Made by a program: the position numbers and the translations under genes. From M2408 sp040386975 (GTDB taxonomy: Bacteria; Bacteroidota; Bacteroidia; Flavobacteriales_D; Crocinitomicaceae), in NCBI GenBank assembly GCA_040386975.1, contig JAZKEO010000002.1:184235-248234 (forward strand): 64,000 nt of DNA, given 5' to 3'. The notes beneath the pieces were generated by a model. The model saw nothing but the letters and a program-made list of their open reading frames with translations, had not been told where the DNA came from and did no database searches. Positions 1 to 8,649 of this stretch are shown here, one piece after another. Position 1 is the stretch's first letter. Every line of letters begins with the position of its first letter.

Positions 1-1
1 G

Positions 2-739
2 GAAATTACTGCTTTACATATAGCTCAAACAGATGTTGTTCATCAATACGATACCGATTATCAAGGAGAAATTTTTTCTCCAATTCTAGCCGCATCAAAA
101 GAATTAGACCAAAAAGTCACGACTTTATTTAAAGCTGGAGTTGATATTGACAATGAAATTGTTGATTTAGCAAACAAAGGGGATTACGATTTATTGTTAG
201 TCGGAATTGGTCGTTCGATTTTTGAAGGCTCTTTACTTGGAAAGTTTTTAGGTTTCACGACACGAATTATTAATCCTGACAGAATTATCAATAAATTATC
301 TGGAAAAGAAAAATTATTTGAGCATTCTCCATTTGACGATCGGACGCATCAAATTTTGATGGAAACAACAATTCCTGTAGCAATTTTAGGAGATAAAAGT
401 TTTGAAAAATTAGATCAAATTGCTTTGATTATCAATCAAGAAGAGGATTTTTATTTGCTGGAATATGTACAAAAATTGATTTACAACAATGGTTCTCAGA
501 TTCTACTTGTAGATAAAAATGATCTATTAAATACAAATCCACAATATAAAGAGCAAATCAGAGCGATTGAATTAAATGTTCCCAATAACATTGCAATTAC
601 AAACAATATTAATCATATTTCTTATCCTTATGGGAGTCAAGATTTGATTATTTTGGATGCGAAATATTGGATTGAATTGTTACAATCAGATGATTTTGAT
701 ATAAATCGCTTGCCTTCGGTATTGATTTTTAGGAATTAG
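2..739 (+). CDS. Cation:proton antiporter (CPA2/KefB-like), C-terminal USP-like part, 5' truncated
   Basis: The frame is open from the first bases of the window, so the gene begins outside and about 245 C-terminal residues are visible. They hold a universal-stress-protein-like fold: the stretch DYDLLLVGIG followed by RSIFEGSLLG matches the G-x2-G-x9-G type nucleotide-binding loop. In Bacteroidota such tandem USP-like domains commonly form the cytoplasmic tail of CPA2 Na+/H+ or K+/H+ antiporters, which would be the regulatory part. No membrane segment is visible here because that half lies outside. A stand-alone universal stress protein is the alternative. An ATG at 194 is internal to the frame and is not a convincing start. 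Confidence 0.6.
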   Translation, partial: EITALHIAQTDVVHQYDTDYQGEIFSPILAASKELDQKVTTLFKAGVDIDNEIVDLANKGDYDLLLVGIGRSIFEGSLLGKFLGFTTRIINPDRIINKLSGKEKLFEHSPFDDRTHQILMETTIPVAILGDKSFEKLDQIALIINQEEDFYLLEYVQKLIYNNGSQILLVDKNDLLNTNPQYKEQIRAIELNVPNNIAITNNINHISYPYGSQDLIILDAKYWIELLQSDDFDINRLPSVLIFRN

Positions 740-974
740 CAAGTAAAACAAAAATCACTTAGATTTAGTTTTTATTTCAAAATAATAAATGTCTTTTCTT
801 TAACCACGGAGAATAGGAGAAATAGAGGTTTTGCCAATCTGAACTTTTGAAAAATAAATTGGTTATTTTACTCTTCTCTTTTTCTCTTGCTCTCCGTTGT
901 TCAAAAAAACTATGTTTTCTTAAGTTTCTAAGTGGTAAAAAAGAAAATTATCTAATTCTTTAATTTAGCTAAAA
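740..974. repeat. Intergenic region with imperfect hairpin repeat
   Basis: This is the gap between the convergent antiporter tail and the SUFU-domain gene. It holds an imperfect inverted repeat: a purine-rich arm beginning AACCACGGAG at 802 and a complementary arm ending CTCCGTTGTT at 892-901. The motif AGTTTCTAAGTGGTAAAA at 923-940 occurs again in the hairpin at 13517-13534. Both genes end here, so the region may act as a bidirectional terminator. No gene is seen in it. Confidence 0.5.
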
Positions 975-1589
975 TCACTTTCTTCTCAAAGTCCATTTAC
1001 TTCTGAGAACTGTCGAGCGAAAATCATCTAATAATTCGCTTACATCGTGAAAATTCAATTTTTTTTGAAATTTGTAGGTTCCTTTTCCGATTTTATAATC
1101 GAATTCGTCTTCAAAAATTGGAATGATGGCCAAAAAATGAATCTTTTTCCCATTAATTTCAATTGGAGTTAATTCCTCTTTTAAAAAAACTGGCTCTGAT
1201 AAAAAGAAATATTTCTGTTTCATTGTTTCAGAAATGTTTTCAATCGGATTTGCAAAAGGAATCGTGTGTCCGTGTCCAAACCACGTATTTTTATCAATAC
1301 AATGTTTGTGTAAACGATTTAAAATTTCATAAATCCAAGACATATTTTTATTCGATAAATCGTCTAAATCCCAGTAACTTGGTAAACAAAAAAAGAGTTC
1401 GTTGAATTCCTTTCCGATAAATTTCTCGCTGACAGGCATTTTGTAATCACTCAAACCTTTTGTCATTAAGATTTTTATTGCTGAACGTTTTTGCACGTCA
1501 ATTTGTAAGAAAGAAAACATTTCTTTGTTGATTTCTTTCACATTTTTTTCTCCAAAACGTTCTTTTAATTTTTCTATTAATTTGCTCAT
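975..1589 (-). CDS. Suppressor-of-fused (SUFU) domain protein
   Basis: About 204 residues. The segment FNELFFCLPSYWDL, with the later GHGHTIPFANP and FLAIIPIFEDE stretches, matches the bacterial SUFU fold. That family is often found as immunity proteins near polymorphic toxins but is also widespread without a known role. I chose the ATG at 1589, just after the stop of the upstream gene (TGA at 1594-1592), rather than an ATG at 1622 that would overlap it by 31 bases. It is the last gene of a three-gene operon with the DUF6495-like and MORN-repeat genes. No signal peptide, so cytoplasmic. No toxin gene is seen beside it. Confidence 0.7.
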   Translation of the reverse strand: MSKLIEKLKERFGEKNVKEINKEMFSFLQIDVQKRSAIKILMTKGLSDYKMPVSEKFIGKEFNELFFCLPSYWDLDDLSNKNMSWIYEILNRLHKHCIDKNTWFGHGHTIPFANPIENISETMKQKYFFLSEPVFLKEELTPIEINGKKIHFLAIIPIFEDEFDYKIGKGTYKFQKKLNFHDVSELLDDFRSTVLRSKWTLRRK

Positions 1590-1591
1590 TA

Positions 1592-2062
1592 TCAAGTTAT
1601 AATTTTCGTCAACAAATCCCAAAAATCTTGTGATGATAATTCAGCTCCTTGTTCCAATGTAATATGAATTTCTTCTTCTCTGTTTTTTGTATATTTCCTT
1701 GAACTTTTGAAAAAATCCAATTCTTTGAAATTCGTTTTTAATGCTTCGTGTATCGATTCAATTGAACCTAAATCTATGTTTTTATTTTTGCTTTGAATTA
1801 TTATCAAATCCAATTTTTCTTCTCCAAAATGAAATAAAAAACAAGCATCTTTTGTACGTTTTTCAAGAAAAGTAATTTTTTCGTAAACGCGTTGTAAAAC
1901 TTGATCGCTAAATAAACCTACAAGTTCTAATGCTTTTTCTGAATTTTCAACATTGATTTTCTCCCATTCTTCCTTGTAAACATGATTTACAATCAAAAAT
2001 TGTTTGAACTCATCTTCAAGATGAATTAATTCTTCGTCTGATAAATATCTATACTTAGGCAT
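1592..2062 (-). CDS. DUF6495-like cytoplasmic protein
   Basis: A 156-residue protein whose N-terminus (YRYLSDEELIHLEDEF, then FLIVNHVYKEEWEKI) resembles a small family of unknown function found in Flavobacteriia (DUF6495, from memory). It is charged, has no signal peptide or membrane segment, and ends in an acidic/hydrophobic helix. It lies two bases after the MORN-repeat gene and is followed at once by the SUFU gene, so the three are very likely co-transcribed. The biochemical role is unknown. Confidence 0.65.
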   Translation of the reverse strand: MPKYRYLSDEELIHLEDEFKQFLIVNHVYKEEWEKINVENSEKALELVGLFSDQVLQRVYEKITFLEKRTKDACFLFHFGEEKLDLIIIQSKNKNIDLGSIESIHEALKTNFKELDFFKSSRKYTKNREEEIHITLEQGAELSSQDFWDLLTKIIT

Positions 2063-2064
2063 AA

Positions 2065-3765
2065 TTATTTTCCTGGTGAAAATCCGTTACCCCCACTAGT
2101 TACTTCCAAACCGAACTCAAATTTCTTCTCCTTGATAACTTTACCTTTTTTGTCGTAGATTTTCATTTTCCCATGTTTCAAACCATCTTTGTAATCAATT
2201 TCGGAAATGATTAAACCTTTTCGATCGTATTCCTTCATTTTTCCGTCCAATTTCCCAAGCTTGTAATTTTGAATGTTATAAGCCATTTTTCCTCCAGGAT
2301 AATATGCTGTCCACGTTCCATTTTTTTCGCCAGCTTTGTAATTTCCTTCTTCTGTTTTCTTGAAATCTTTATCTGAAAATGCTACGTAAGGACCATCTTT
2401 TACACTTTCATAAACAAAATGTCCTTTCATTGGTCCATATTTTATTTTGGATTTTTTCTTGATTACTTTATATGTTGTTGCTGTTTGAGGACTTCCATTA
2501 TCATAAAAATCAACCCAAGATTTATTCTTTAGACCATTTTTATAATATCCAGTCAATTTCAATTTCCCATTTGGATAATAAGAATACCATTCGCCATTTA
2601 ATGCACCTTGCTTGAAGGTCGATTTATTCTTCAATTTACCTGTATCCCAATAATTTAACCATTCACCTTCTTCTTTTCCATTCAAATATTCTCCAGTCAT
2701 GAGCAAAACACCGTTTTCATACCAAGTTTCCCATTTTCCGTTTTTCTCATTGTCTTTAAATTCTCCCTTTTTGAATTTAGCACCGTTTTTGTAAAGATAA
2801 TTCCAAGAACCGTGTTTCATATCATCTTTGTACTGAGCTGTGTAGGAAAGTTCACCTGTTGGATGCCAATAATTCCAATTTCCATCTTGTTTTCCCTCTT
2901 TGAACGTTCCAGACATATCGCGTTTCCCTTCGTTGGTGTACCACGTCCAAACGCCACTTTTTTCTCCGTTCTTATAAAAACCTTCCACATTTAAACGGTT
3001 TTTATCATAGAAATATTGATATTTTCCGTCTAACTTATCGTTTTCATAATTACTAATCTTCTCTAAATCACCTGTAAAATAATACGCTTTCCATTCACCA
3101 ATTTTTTTTCCTTCAAGAAAGAAACCTGTCAATAAATCATAGCCATAAATACTTCTTTCAACAAATTCTCCGTCTGGCAAACCATTTTTATAATGATACC
3201 ATTCTTTGATTTGACCTGTTGTATGGAAATAAGTTGCAACTCCATTTCCCCTAATAACTGTTTCAGTATGCAAAGAATCTGGTAACCAAAAAGCTTGCAA
3301 GTATTTTACGGAATCAATGTGTTCTTCCAAAGCTTGTTGTCTTCCATCAACATAATACGTTTTTTTGAAACCAAAAAGTACATTTTTTCGATAAAATGCT
3401 TCGATGGCAAGATTTCCATTTTCAAACCATTCTTGGTAAGTGCTGTCTTGTAAATCGCGTTTAAAATAACCAATAAATCGAGGTTTGCCGTTTGGATAAA
3501 GCATCGTTAATTTTCCATTTAACTTATCTCTATAATAATTTCTAATTTCCAGAGAATTTCCTTCCTCGTCAAAATATTCCCATTTTCCATGCTTTAAAGT
3601 TGTCTCACCCAAATCGTCTTTATAATAAGCACCAATAGATTGAAGTTTGATTTTATTAAAATCCCAGAAAAAAGACTGTTTTTTAGTTAAGTTTTCTTTT
3701 AGGATTTCTTGTGAAAAAAGAGTGAAGTTTAATAAAAAGGCAAAAATTAAAACTAGTTTGTACAT
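2065..3765 (-). CDS. Secreted MORN/YwqK-type repeat protein
   Basis: 566 residues with a cleavable signal peptide (MYKLVLIFAFLLNFTLFSQ). The rest is made of at least a dozen units of about 23 residues with the core 'NGKxxGxWxxYYxNGxLxxxGxYKNG', as in MORN-repeat or YwqK-type antitoxin proteins. These form elongated beta-hairpin stacks, usually membrane- or protein-binding. Examples are GEKSGVWTWYTNEGK and GLKNKSWVDFYDNGS. The start is the ATG ahead of the signal peptide. First gene of the operon with the DUF6495-like and SUFU genes; likely exported to the periplasm or outer membrane. The annotation 'antitoxin' common for this repeat should not be read as a function. Confidence 0.8.
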   Translation of the reverse strand: MYKLVLIFAFLLNFTLFSQEILKENLTKKQSFFWDFNKIKLQSIGAYYKDDLGETTLKHGKWEYFDEEGNSLEIRNYYRDKLNGKLTMLYPNGKPRFIGYFKRDLQDSTYQEWFENGNLAIEAFYRKNVLFGFKKTYYVDGRQQALEEHIDSVKYLQAFWLPDSLHTETVIRGNGVATYFHTTGQIKEWYHYKNGLPDGEFVERSIYGYDLLTGFFLEGKKIGEWKAYYFTGDLEKISNYENDKLDGKYQYFYDKNRLNVEGFYKNGEKSGVWTWYTNEGKRDMSGTFKEGKQDGNWNYWHPTGELSYTAQYKDDMKHGSWNYLYKNGAKFKKGEFKDNEKNGKWETWYENGVLLMTGEYLNGKEEGEWLNYWDTGKLKNKSTFKQGALNGEWYSYYPNGKLKLTGYYKNGLKNKSWVDFYDNGSPQTATTYKVIKKKSKIKYGPMKGHFVYESVKDGPYVAFSDKDFKKTEEGNYKAGEKNGTWTAYYPGGKMAYNIQNYKLGKLDGKMKEYDRKGLIISEIDYKDGLKHGKMKIYDKKGKVIKEKKFEFGLEVTSGGNGFSPGK

Positions 3766-3824
3766 GAATTTAGATAATATAGTATATGCTAATAAGTCAA
3801 ATTTTGAATTTCGTTACAGCTTTT

Positions 3825-4529
3825 TCATACTTTAGAAAGAATTCCTTGCAATAACAAAACAATCCCAAAAGCAAAGAGAATAGCTCCCGTAATATGACTT
3901 AATTTTTTTAAAACATTATTATTGATATAAGGTCTTAATTTCTTTGCTCCAATAATTTTCAAGAAATCAATAGAGAAAAAAACTGTTAGTAAAATGCCAA
4001 TGTAAATCAACATTTGCGTAGAAAATGAAACTGTACTATCCGTTTTTGCTCCCAAAGCCATAACTGAAAACCAATAAAAAATAACCATTGGGTTTGCCAT
4101 GTTCAGGATTAAACCTTTGACAAACAACATGATGTAATCTTTTGTTGAATGGGCGATTTTTCCTAAATCATTTTGAGCATGTTCTTTTGGGGGTTTTAAA
4201 TAAGTTATTGTCCCATAAATTAAAAACAAACTTCCACCAATAATTTTGAGAATGCCTTCATTTTCGCCTTGGGTTAAACTCGCTACTTCGGAATAAAAAA
4301 CGTAAGCAATTAAAATGTAAATGACATCGGAAACTAAAACCCCTAAATCAAAACACAAAGCAGCACGAACACCTTTTCTGATACTCGTTTCCAAAAGCAC
4401 GAAGAAAACTGGACCTATCATGATACTCAAGATGAATCCCGTTACTATTGCTTTTATTATGATTTCTGACAAAAGTGAAATGTTATAGTGAATCACAAAA
4501 ATAGGGATTAAAGTTGAAAAATAAAACAT
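3825..4529 (-). CDS. LysE/RhtB-family amino-acid exporter
   Basis: 234 residues with about six hydrophobic segments. The conserved block near residues 35-60, GFILSIMIGPVFFVLLETSI followed by RKGVRAALCFDLGVL, is the LysE-family signature (G-P-x-x-x with the following conserved G and A). Members export basic or neutral amino acids by proton exchange across the inner membrane. The substrate cannot be told from sequence. It is transcribed away from rnhA, so the 98-base gap at 4530-4627 carries divergent promoters. Confidence 0.8.
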   Translation of the reverse strand: MFYFSTLIPIFVIHYNISLLSEIIIKAIVTGFILSIMIGPVFFVLLETSIRKGVRAALCFDLGVLVSDVIYILIAYVFYSEVASLTQGENEGILKIIGGSLFLIYGTITYLKPPKEHAQNDLGKIAHSTKDYIMLFVKGLILNMANPMVIFYWFSVMALGAKTDSTVSFSTQMLIYIGILLTVFFSIDFLKIIGAKKLRPYINNNVLKKLSHITGAILFAFGIVLLLQGILSKV

Positions 4530-4568
4530 ATTTTATGACTATTTCAAATTTCTGTATCAAAAAGAATT

Positions 4569-4576
4569 TAACTTTG
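4569..4576 (+). promoter_or_regulatory. TAnnTTTG promoter element of rnhA
   Basis: TAACTTTG matches the Bacteroidota -7 consensus TAnnTTTG. It lies 51 bases before the rnhA start, leaving an untranslated leader of roughly 45 bases. Confidence 0.5.
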
Positions 4577-4627
4577 TATAAAAATTATTGCACTTGCTGC
4601 TAAGACCTTTTTTAAGAATTAAAATTC

Positions 4628-5110
4628 ATGAGTCAAGATAAAATCGAAATTTTCACAGATGGTTCAGCCAAAGGAAATCCTGGAAGAGGTGGATTTGGAA
4701 CTGTTATGCGCTACAAAGGAAATGTGAAGGAATTTTCTCAAGGTTTTCGTTTGACGACAAATAACCGCATGGAACTTTTGGCTGTAATTTTCGCTTTAGA
4801 GCAATTAAAAACAAATTCAATTCCCGTTAAAATTTATTCTGATTCAAAATATGTCTTAGATTCAATTACAAAAGGTTGGGTTTTTACTTGGCAGAAGAAA
4901 GGTTTCGCTGGCAAAAAAAATCCCGACTTATGGAAACGATATTTGGCTCTTCATGGCAAGTTTCAACTTGAATTTGAATGGGTTCGAGGTCACAATGGTC
5001 ATCCAGAAAATGAACGCTGTGATTTTTTAGCCGTTTCCGCTTCTGATGTTCCAAATTTACTCATAGACGAAGCGTATGAAATGGAAAAGAATAAGGAAAA
5101 CTTGTTTTAA
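4628..5110 (+). CDS. rnhA: Ribonuclease HI
   Basis: 160 residues. Degrades the RNA strand of RNA-DNA hybrids (R-loops, Okazaki primers) in the cytoplasm. The four acidic catalytic residues of the family are visible: D11 in FTDGSAKGNPG, E49 in NNRMEL, D72 in SDSKYV and D132 in ERCDFLA. The conserved histidine is in GHNGHPENE (about H122). Length is normal for bacterial RNase HI. Single-gene unit with its own promoter element and a hairpin-bearing gap after it. Confidence 0.95.
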   Translation: MSQDKIEIFTDGSAKGNPGRGGFGTVMRYKGNVKEFSQGFRLTTNNRMELLAVIFALEQLKTNSIPVKIYSDSKYVLDSITKGWVFTWQKKGFAGKKNPDLWKRYLALHGKFQLEFEWVRGHNGHPENERCDFLAVSASDVPNLLIDEAYEMEKNKENLF

Positions 5111-5202
5111 AATAAGATATTTAGACTTAAGACGATAGACAAAAGACTTGTTTCTAAGTAGATAAAGTCTTACGTCTTTTATCTAATGTCTTCTTGTCTT
5201 TT
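5111..5202. repeat. Hairpin repeat of the AGTCTT/AAGACT family between convergent genes
   Basis: Between rnhA and the convergent amidotransferase-like gene lies an imperfect inverted repeat. A purine arm (AGACTTAAGACGATAGAC, from 5123) faces pyrimidine copies of GTCTT at 5167-5200. A related, better preserved copy is at 33563-33601. The position suggests a bidirectional terminator. Confidence 0.5.
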
Positions 5203-5877
5203 TCAAAGGTGCATACACGCTTTCACAAAAGTATAAACCAAAGGATGAGGAATTTCTCGTGTTGAGGAAATTTGCGGACAAAAGCCACAAGCTAAGTAAA
5301 AATTTCTTGATTTTAAACTGATGATTTCTGGCTCATCAAATTGATTGTAAGCTTCGATATCGATTTGACTCTCCTCCAAAGCTTTAATCAATTGAGGATA
5401 AAGACTAAAACGCGATGAACTCAACTCAATGTTATTGTGATTTTCATAAAGCTTAATGAGTGCTTTTGAATTTGGAATAATCTCTATGCGTTGAAATACT
5501 TCTCCCCCAACTAAATTTTCTGAAATCAACTTTTCACCTTGAGCATTCAGGTTATTTTGCTGAATAATTACTTCAATCAAAGATTTAAAGCCTTCACCGG
5601 TAATAAAAGTTGGTAAATTTTGTTTCAAGATTAAATCAATGGTACTCGAAAGTAAAAATTGATTTTTGAAAGGTCCTGGACTAATCCAAATACCATCGTA
5701 TTCTTGGAACTGGGAGTTTTTAAGTAAACTCGCTTCAGAAAGGCGAATCCAATAATAACTTATTTCAATATCTAAAAAATATGCCGCATGATCAAGGGCT
5801 AAATTTGTGGCATGATGAGTATTGTAAGTAAAATTGTAATCGCCAATGATGGCTATTTTCAAACTTGTTTTACTCAT
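5203..5877 (-). CDS. CTP-synthase C-terminal-like glutamine amidotransferase, catalytic residues lost
   Basis: 224 residues. The N-terminal block LKIAIIGDYN then THHATNLALDHAA, the 'YDGIWISPGP' block and the C-terminal PHPLVYTFVKA match the family of CTP-synthase C-terminal-region-related proteins, a stand-alone class I amidotransferase fold. The nucleophile loop, usually TCGGFQ, reads T93-G-E-G-F here, so the cysteine is missing. The usual H-P-E reads C-P-Q. It is therefore probably not a glutaminase and may bind a ligand or partner instead. I use the ATG at 5877 rather than a TTG one codon upstream. Substrate unknown. Confidence 0.7.
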   Translation of the reverse strand: MSKTSLKIAIIGDYNFTYNTHHATNLALDHAAYFLDIEISYYWIRLSEASLLKNSQFQEYDGIWISPGPFKNQFLLSSTIDLILKQNLPTFITGEGFKSLIEVIIQQNNLNAQGEKLISENLVGGEVFQRIEIIPNSKALIKLYENHNNIELSSSRFSLYPQLIKALEESQIDIEAYNQFDEPEIISLKSRNFYLACGFCPQISSTREIPHPLVYTFVKACMHL

Positions 5878-5904
5878 CAAATACTTATTAGTTTAAGGTA
5901 GTTT

Positions 5905-6549
5905 TTAACGTAAAAACCATCCTTCAAAAACTGCGTTATCAATACGAATTGAATCTCTTTCAGGCAAACCCAAAACGATTACATCTCTGTAAACATGACA
6001 AGAAAATTCAGCAGTAAACTTACAATAATCTCCAGTATTGTCAGACTCATTTGAAATTTTCGTAAAAATCACATTTTGAGAATTTACACTCAATTCATCT
6101 GAATTCCATGTATTCCCAAAAGCATCTTTGTATTCTACTTCAAAACCATCGTTGGGAAAATCACCAAAAGACATTGTATTTGGACTTAAAATTCCAGTAA
6201 AAAAATCATTAAATTGTTCTAAAGATGGTTTCTCAATTGCACCAGCATCCCAATATACATTCCCAACTCCTACTTTAATTGAGGTATTAATTAAGTTAGA
6301 AACCATATTACAATAATATTTAACTCGAGATTGTTCTGGAGAAGTTAAAATTTGCTGTGTCTGCGTATTCTCACCATTGAAACCATCAACATCGTCAGTA
6401 TATTCAACGTTAGTTCCGTTAATTTCACCTGTAAAATGAGGTTTTAATTCAACAACAACAACTGGTGCTGGAATCACTTCACGCTTTACACAAGCGAAAA
6501 TTAGTACACTTAAAAGTAAAGCCGAAAAACTTATTTTTGTAATTTTCAT
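5905..6549 (-). CDS. Predicted lipoprotein of unknown function
   Basis: 214 residues. The N-terminus KITKISFSALLLSVLIFACVK is a lipoprotein signal with lipobox LIFAC, so the mature protein starts at the cysteine and is anchored in a membrane. The mature part is acidic, beta-rich and holds two cysteines in the segment YCKFTAEFSCHVYRD. No family recognised. A TAnnTTTG element lies 37 bases before the start. It probably forms its own transcription unit. Confidence 0.6.
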   Translation of the reverse strand: MKITKISFSALLLSVLIFACVKREVIPAPVVVVELKPHFTGEINGTNVEYTDDVDGFNGENTQTQQILTSPEQSRVKYYCNMVSNLINTSIKVGVGNVYWDAGAIEKPSLEQFNDFFTGILSPNTMSFGDFPNDGFEVEYKDAFGNTWNSDELSVNSQNVIFTKISNESDNTGDYCKFTAEFSCHVYRDVIVLGLPERDSIRIDNAVFEGWFLR

Positions 6550-6585
6550 CGATAAAAAATCTTAAATTTTTATTTAAAAAGTATT

Positions 6586-6593
6586 CAAATGTA
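6586..6593 (-). promoter_or_regulatory. TAnnTTTG element upstream of the lipoprotein gene
   Basis: TACATTTG on the minus strand, a full match to the Bacteroidota -7 consensus, with a leader of about 30 bases to the ATG at 6549. Confidence 0.45.
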
Positions 6594-6693
6594 CACAAAA
6601 AATATTTATTGTGTCAACATTCTTACTTTGTAAACGAAAAAAAAATAAAAAGGTTTGTTTACCGTGATTTAAAAAATGAATAAATTTAAAAAT

Positions 6694-7014
6694 TTATGCT
6701 CTAATTTGTTTGTAATTTGCTGTATTAAACAACTCAGGAATCCATGTGTTTTGAATGTTGTTTTTCTCTAAATCCAAGGAATAAATTTCTGTTTCATTAG
6801 ATACAGGAACTCGCTCCAATAAATCATACAAATTCAAGTGATTGTTTTGATTTTGAAGCTCGCCAAAAATTTTATTTAATTCCGTGTGAGAAATCATAAA
6901 ATAATTTTGGATAATCTCCATATTTTGCGTAATTTCACATGAAATTAAAACATCGTTACAATCTGTCTGAAATTCGATTTTTTTTAGTTGAATAAATTGA
7001 TAAATTGAGCCCAT
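6694..7014 (-). CDS. Hypothetical 106-residue protein
   Basis: A small cytoplasmic protein with no signal peptide and no recognised family. It is rich in Asn, Glu and Ile, and the middle (SHTELNKIFGELQNQNNHLN) looks helical. Support as a real gene comes from a full TAnnTTTG element (7042-7049) about 28 bases before the ATG and from codon use like that of its neighbours. Divergent to the aminopeptidase gene. Confidence 0.5.
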   Translation of the reverse strand: MGSIYQFIQLKKIEFQTDCNDVLISCEITQNMEIIQNYFMISHTELNKIFGELQNQNNHLNLYDLLERVPVSNETEIYSLDLEKNNIQNTWIPELFNTANYKQIRA

Positions 7015-7041
7015 GATTTCTTTGTTTTAATTTGTATAAGA

Positions 7042-7049
7042 CAAAGGTA
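7042..7049 (-). promoter_or_regulatory. TAnnTTTG element upstream of the 106-residue gene
   Basis: TACCTTTG on the minus strand matches the -7 consensus. It lies 28 bases before the ATG at 7014. Confidence 0.45.
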
Positions 7050-7158
7050 TGGCGAGAAGAACGTAAACAATTTACGTTCTTCTAAAATGATAAAAAATAT
7101 TGAAAATTTTCAAAATCAAAAAAAAATATTAATTTCAAACCCAAAATAAGCCTTGATT

Positions 7159-8469
7159 ATGAAATACGACATTATACCTAACGATTTATTTATTAAAAAC
7201 CGCGAGAAATTTGCTCAAAAAATGGCAAATAAAACCTTGGCAGTTTTTAATTCAAATGATATTTTTCCTATAAGTGCTGATAGTACAATGCCTTTTCAAC
7301 AACACAGAGATATTTTTTATTTGTCGGGAGTTGATCAAGAAGAAAGTATTTTAGTCCTTTTCCCACATGCATCACACGAACATTGTCGTGAAGTTTTATT
7401 TTTAAAGGAAACGAGTGAATTAATCGCTATTTGGGAAGGTGAAAAATTAACAAAAGAACAAGCATTTCATGTTTCAGGAATAAAAACAGTTTATTGGTTA
7501 AACCAATTTAAAACGGTTTTTAAGCAACTTTTATCGGAAGCGGAAGGGGTTTATTTGAATACAAATGAGCATTTACGTGCCAATACAGAAGTTGAAACAA
7601 GAGAAGATCGTTTTATCAACAAGTTTAAAAGCGAATATCCTGCACATCAAGTACATAAAAGTGCTCCAATTATGCACGAGATTCGTTCAGTTAAAGAAAA
7701 AGAAGAACTTGAATTAATGCAACATGCGTGTGATATTACTAAAAAAGGAATTCATCGTATCTTAAAATTCTTGAAACCTGGCGTTTGGGAACATGAAATT
7801 GAGGCTGAATTTGCACATGAATTTTTAAGAAATCGTTCGAAAGGATTTGCCTACACACCGATTGTTGCTTCTGGAAAAAATGCCTGTGTTTTACACTACA
7901 TTGAGAACAACAAACAATGCTTTGATGGCGATGTTATTTTATTAGACGTTGGTGCAGAATATGCAAATTACTCTTCTGATTTGACACGAAGTTTCCCCGT
8001 AAATGGAAGATTCACAACTCGTCAAAAAGAAGTTTACAACTCAGTTTTACATGTAAAAAAAGAAGCTGAAAAAATGCTTGTTCCGGGAACTATCATGGCT
8101 GAATACCAAAAAGAAGTTGGTAGAATCATGGAAAGTGAGTTGATTAAGTTAAAATTAATTGATTCAACGGACATAAAAAATCAAAAAGCAGAATGGCCAG
8201 CATATAAAAAATATTTCATGCATGGAACTTCTCACTTTTTAGGTTTAGATACGCATGATGTGGGCTTGTGGCACGAACCAATTCAAGCTGGAATGGTTTT
8301 TACTTGTGAACCTGGAATCTACATTCCTGAAGAAAGTTTAGGAATCCGTTTGGAAGACAATTTAATCGTTACCAAAGAAGGAAAACCATTTAACATGATG
8401 GCTGAAATTCCTATTGAAGCGGAGGAGATTGAGGAGTTGATGAGCTGCAACATAAAAGTCGAATCTTAA
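7159..8469 (+). CDS. Xaa-Pro aminopeptidase (M24B)
   Basis: 436 residues. Removes an N-terminal residue next to proline, using two metal ions. An aminopeptidase-P N-terminal domain (FPISADSTMPFQQHRDIFYL) is followed by the pita-bread domain. Metal ligands are visible in order: D in LLDVGAEY, D in YSSDLTRSF, H in MHGTSHFLGLD, E in TCEPGIYIP and E in GIRLEDN. I start at the ATG at 7159; a TTG two codons upstream is less likely. Cytoplasmic, single-gene unit divergent from the small hypothetical gene. Could be called pepP, but M24B paralogues are common in this phylum, so the symbol is withheld. Confidence 0.9.
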   Translation: MKYDIIPNDLFIKNREKFAQKMANKTLAVFNSNDIFPISADSTMPFQQHRDIFYLSGVDQEESILVLFPHASHEHCREVLFLKETSELIAIWEGEKLTKEQAFHVSGIKTVYWLNQFKTVFKQLLSEAEGVYLNTNEHLRANTEVETREDRFINKFKSEYPAHQVHKSAPIMHEIRSVKEKEELELMQHACDITKKGIHRILKFLKPGVWEHEIEAEFAHEFLRNRSKGFAYTPIVASGKNACVLHYIENNKQCFDGDVILLDVGAEYANYSSDLTRSFPVNGRFTTRQKEVYNSVLHVKKEAEKMLVPGTIMAEYQKEVGRIMESELIKLKLIDSTDIKNQKAEWPAYKKYFMHGTSHFLGLDTHDVGLWHEPIQAGMVFTCEPGIYIPEESLGIRLEDNLIVTKEGKPFNMMAEIPIEAEEIEELMSCNIKVES

Positions 8470-8638
8470 ATTGCTTCAAAAATTCGCTTTTTCTTCGTTA
8501 AACTACCATTTTTAAATGCTCATTTCCCAAAGGAAACTGCGCTTTAAAAATCTTGTTCGCCTCGAAAAATCTAATTTTAGAAACAATTTGGTTTTTTCCA
8601 CTCTTAACTTTTCACTTTAAAGTTCTTAACTTTATTCG

Positions 8639-8646
8639 TATCTTTG
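8639..8646 (+). promoter_or_regulatory. rnpB promoter element
   Basis: TATCTTTG, a full TAnnTTTG match, sits just before the first base of the RNase P P1 helix (8650). The promoter and the RNA 5' end therefore support each other. Confidence 0.65.
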
Positions 8647-8649
8647 CAA

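Noticed and set aside
1592..1622. SUFU-domain gene start at 1622
   Set aside because: It would overlap the upstream gene by 31 bases and adds residues outside the domain; the ATG at 1589 fits the operon spacing.
5203..5877. In-frame UGA selenocysteine in the amidotransferase-like gene
   Set aside because: The nucleophile position is coded by a glycine codon, and no internal stop is present in the frame.
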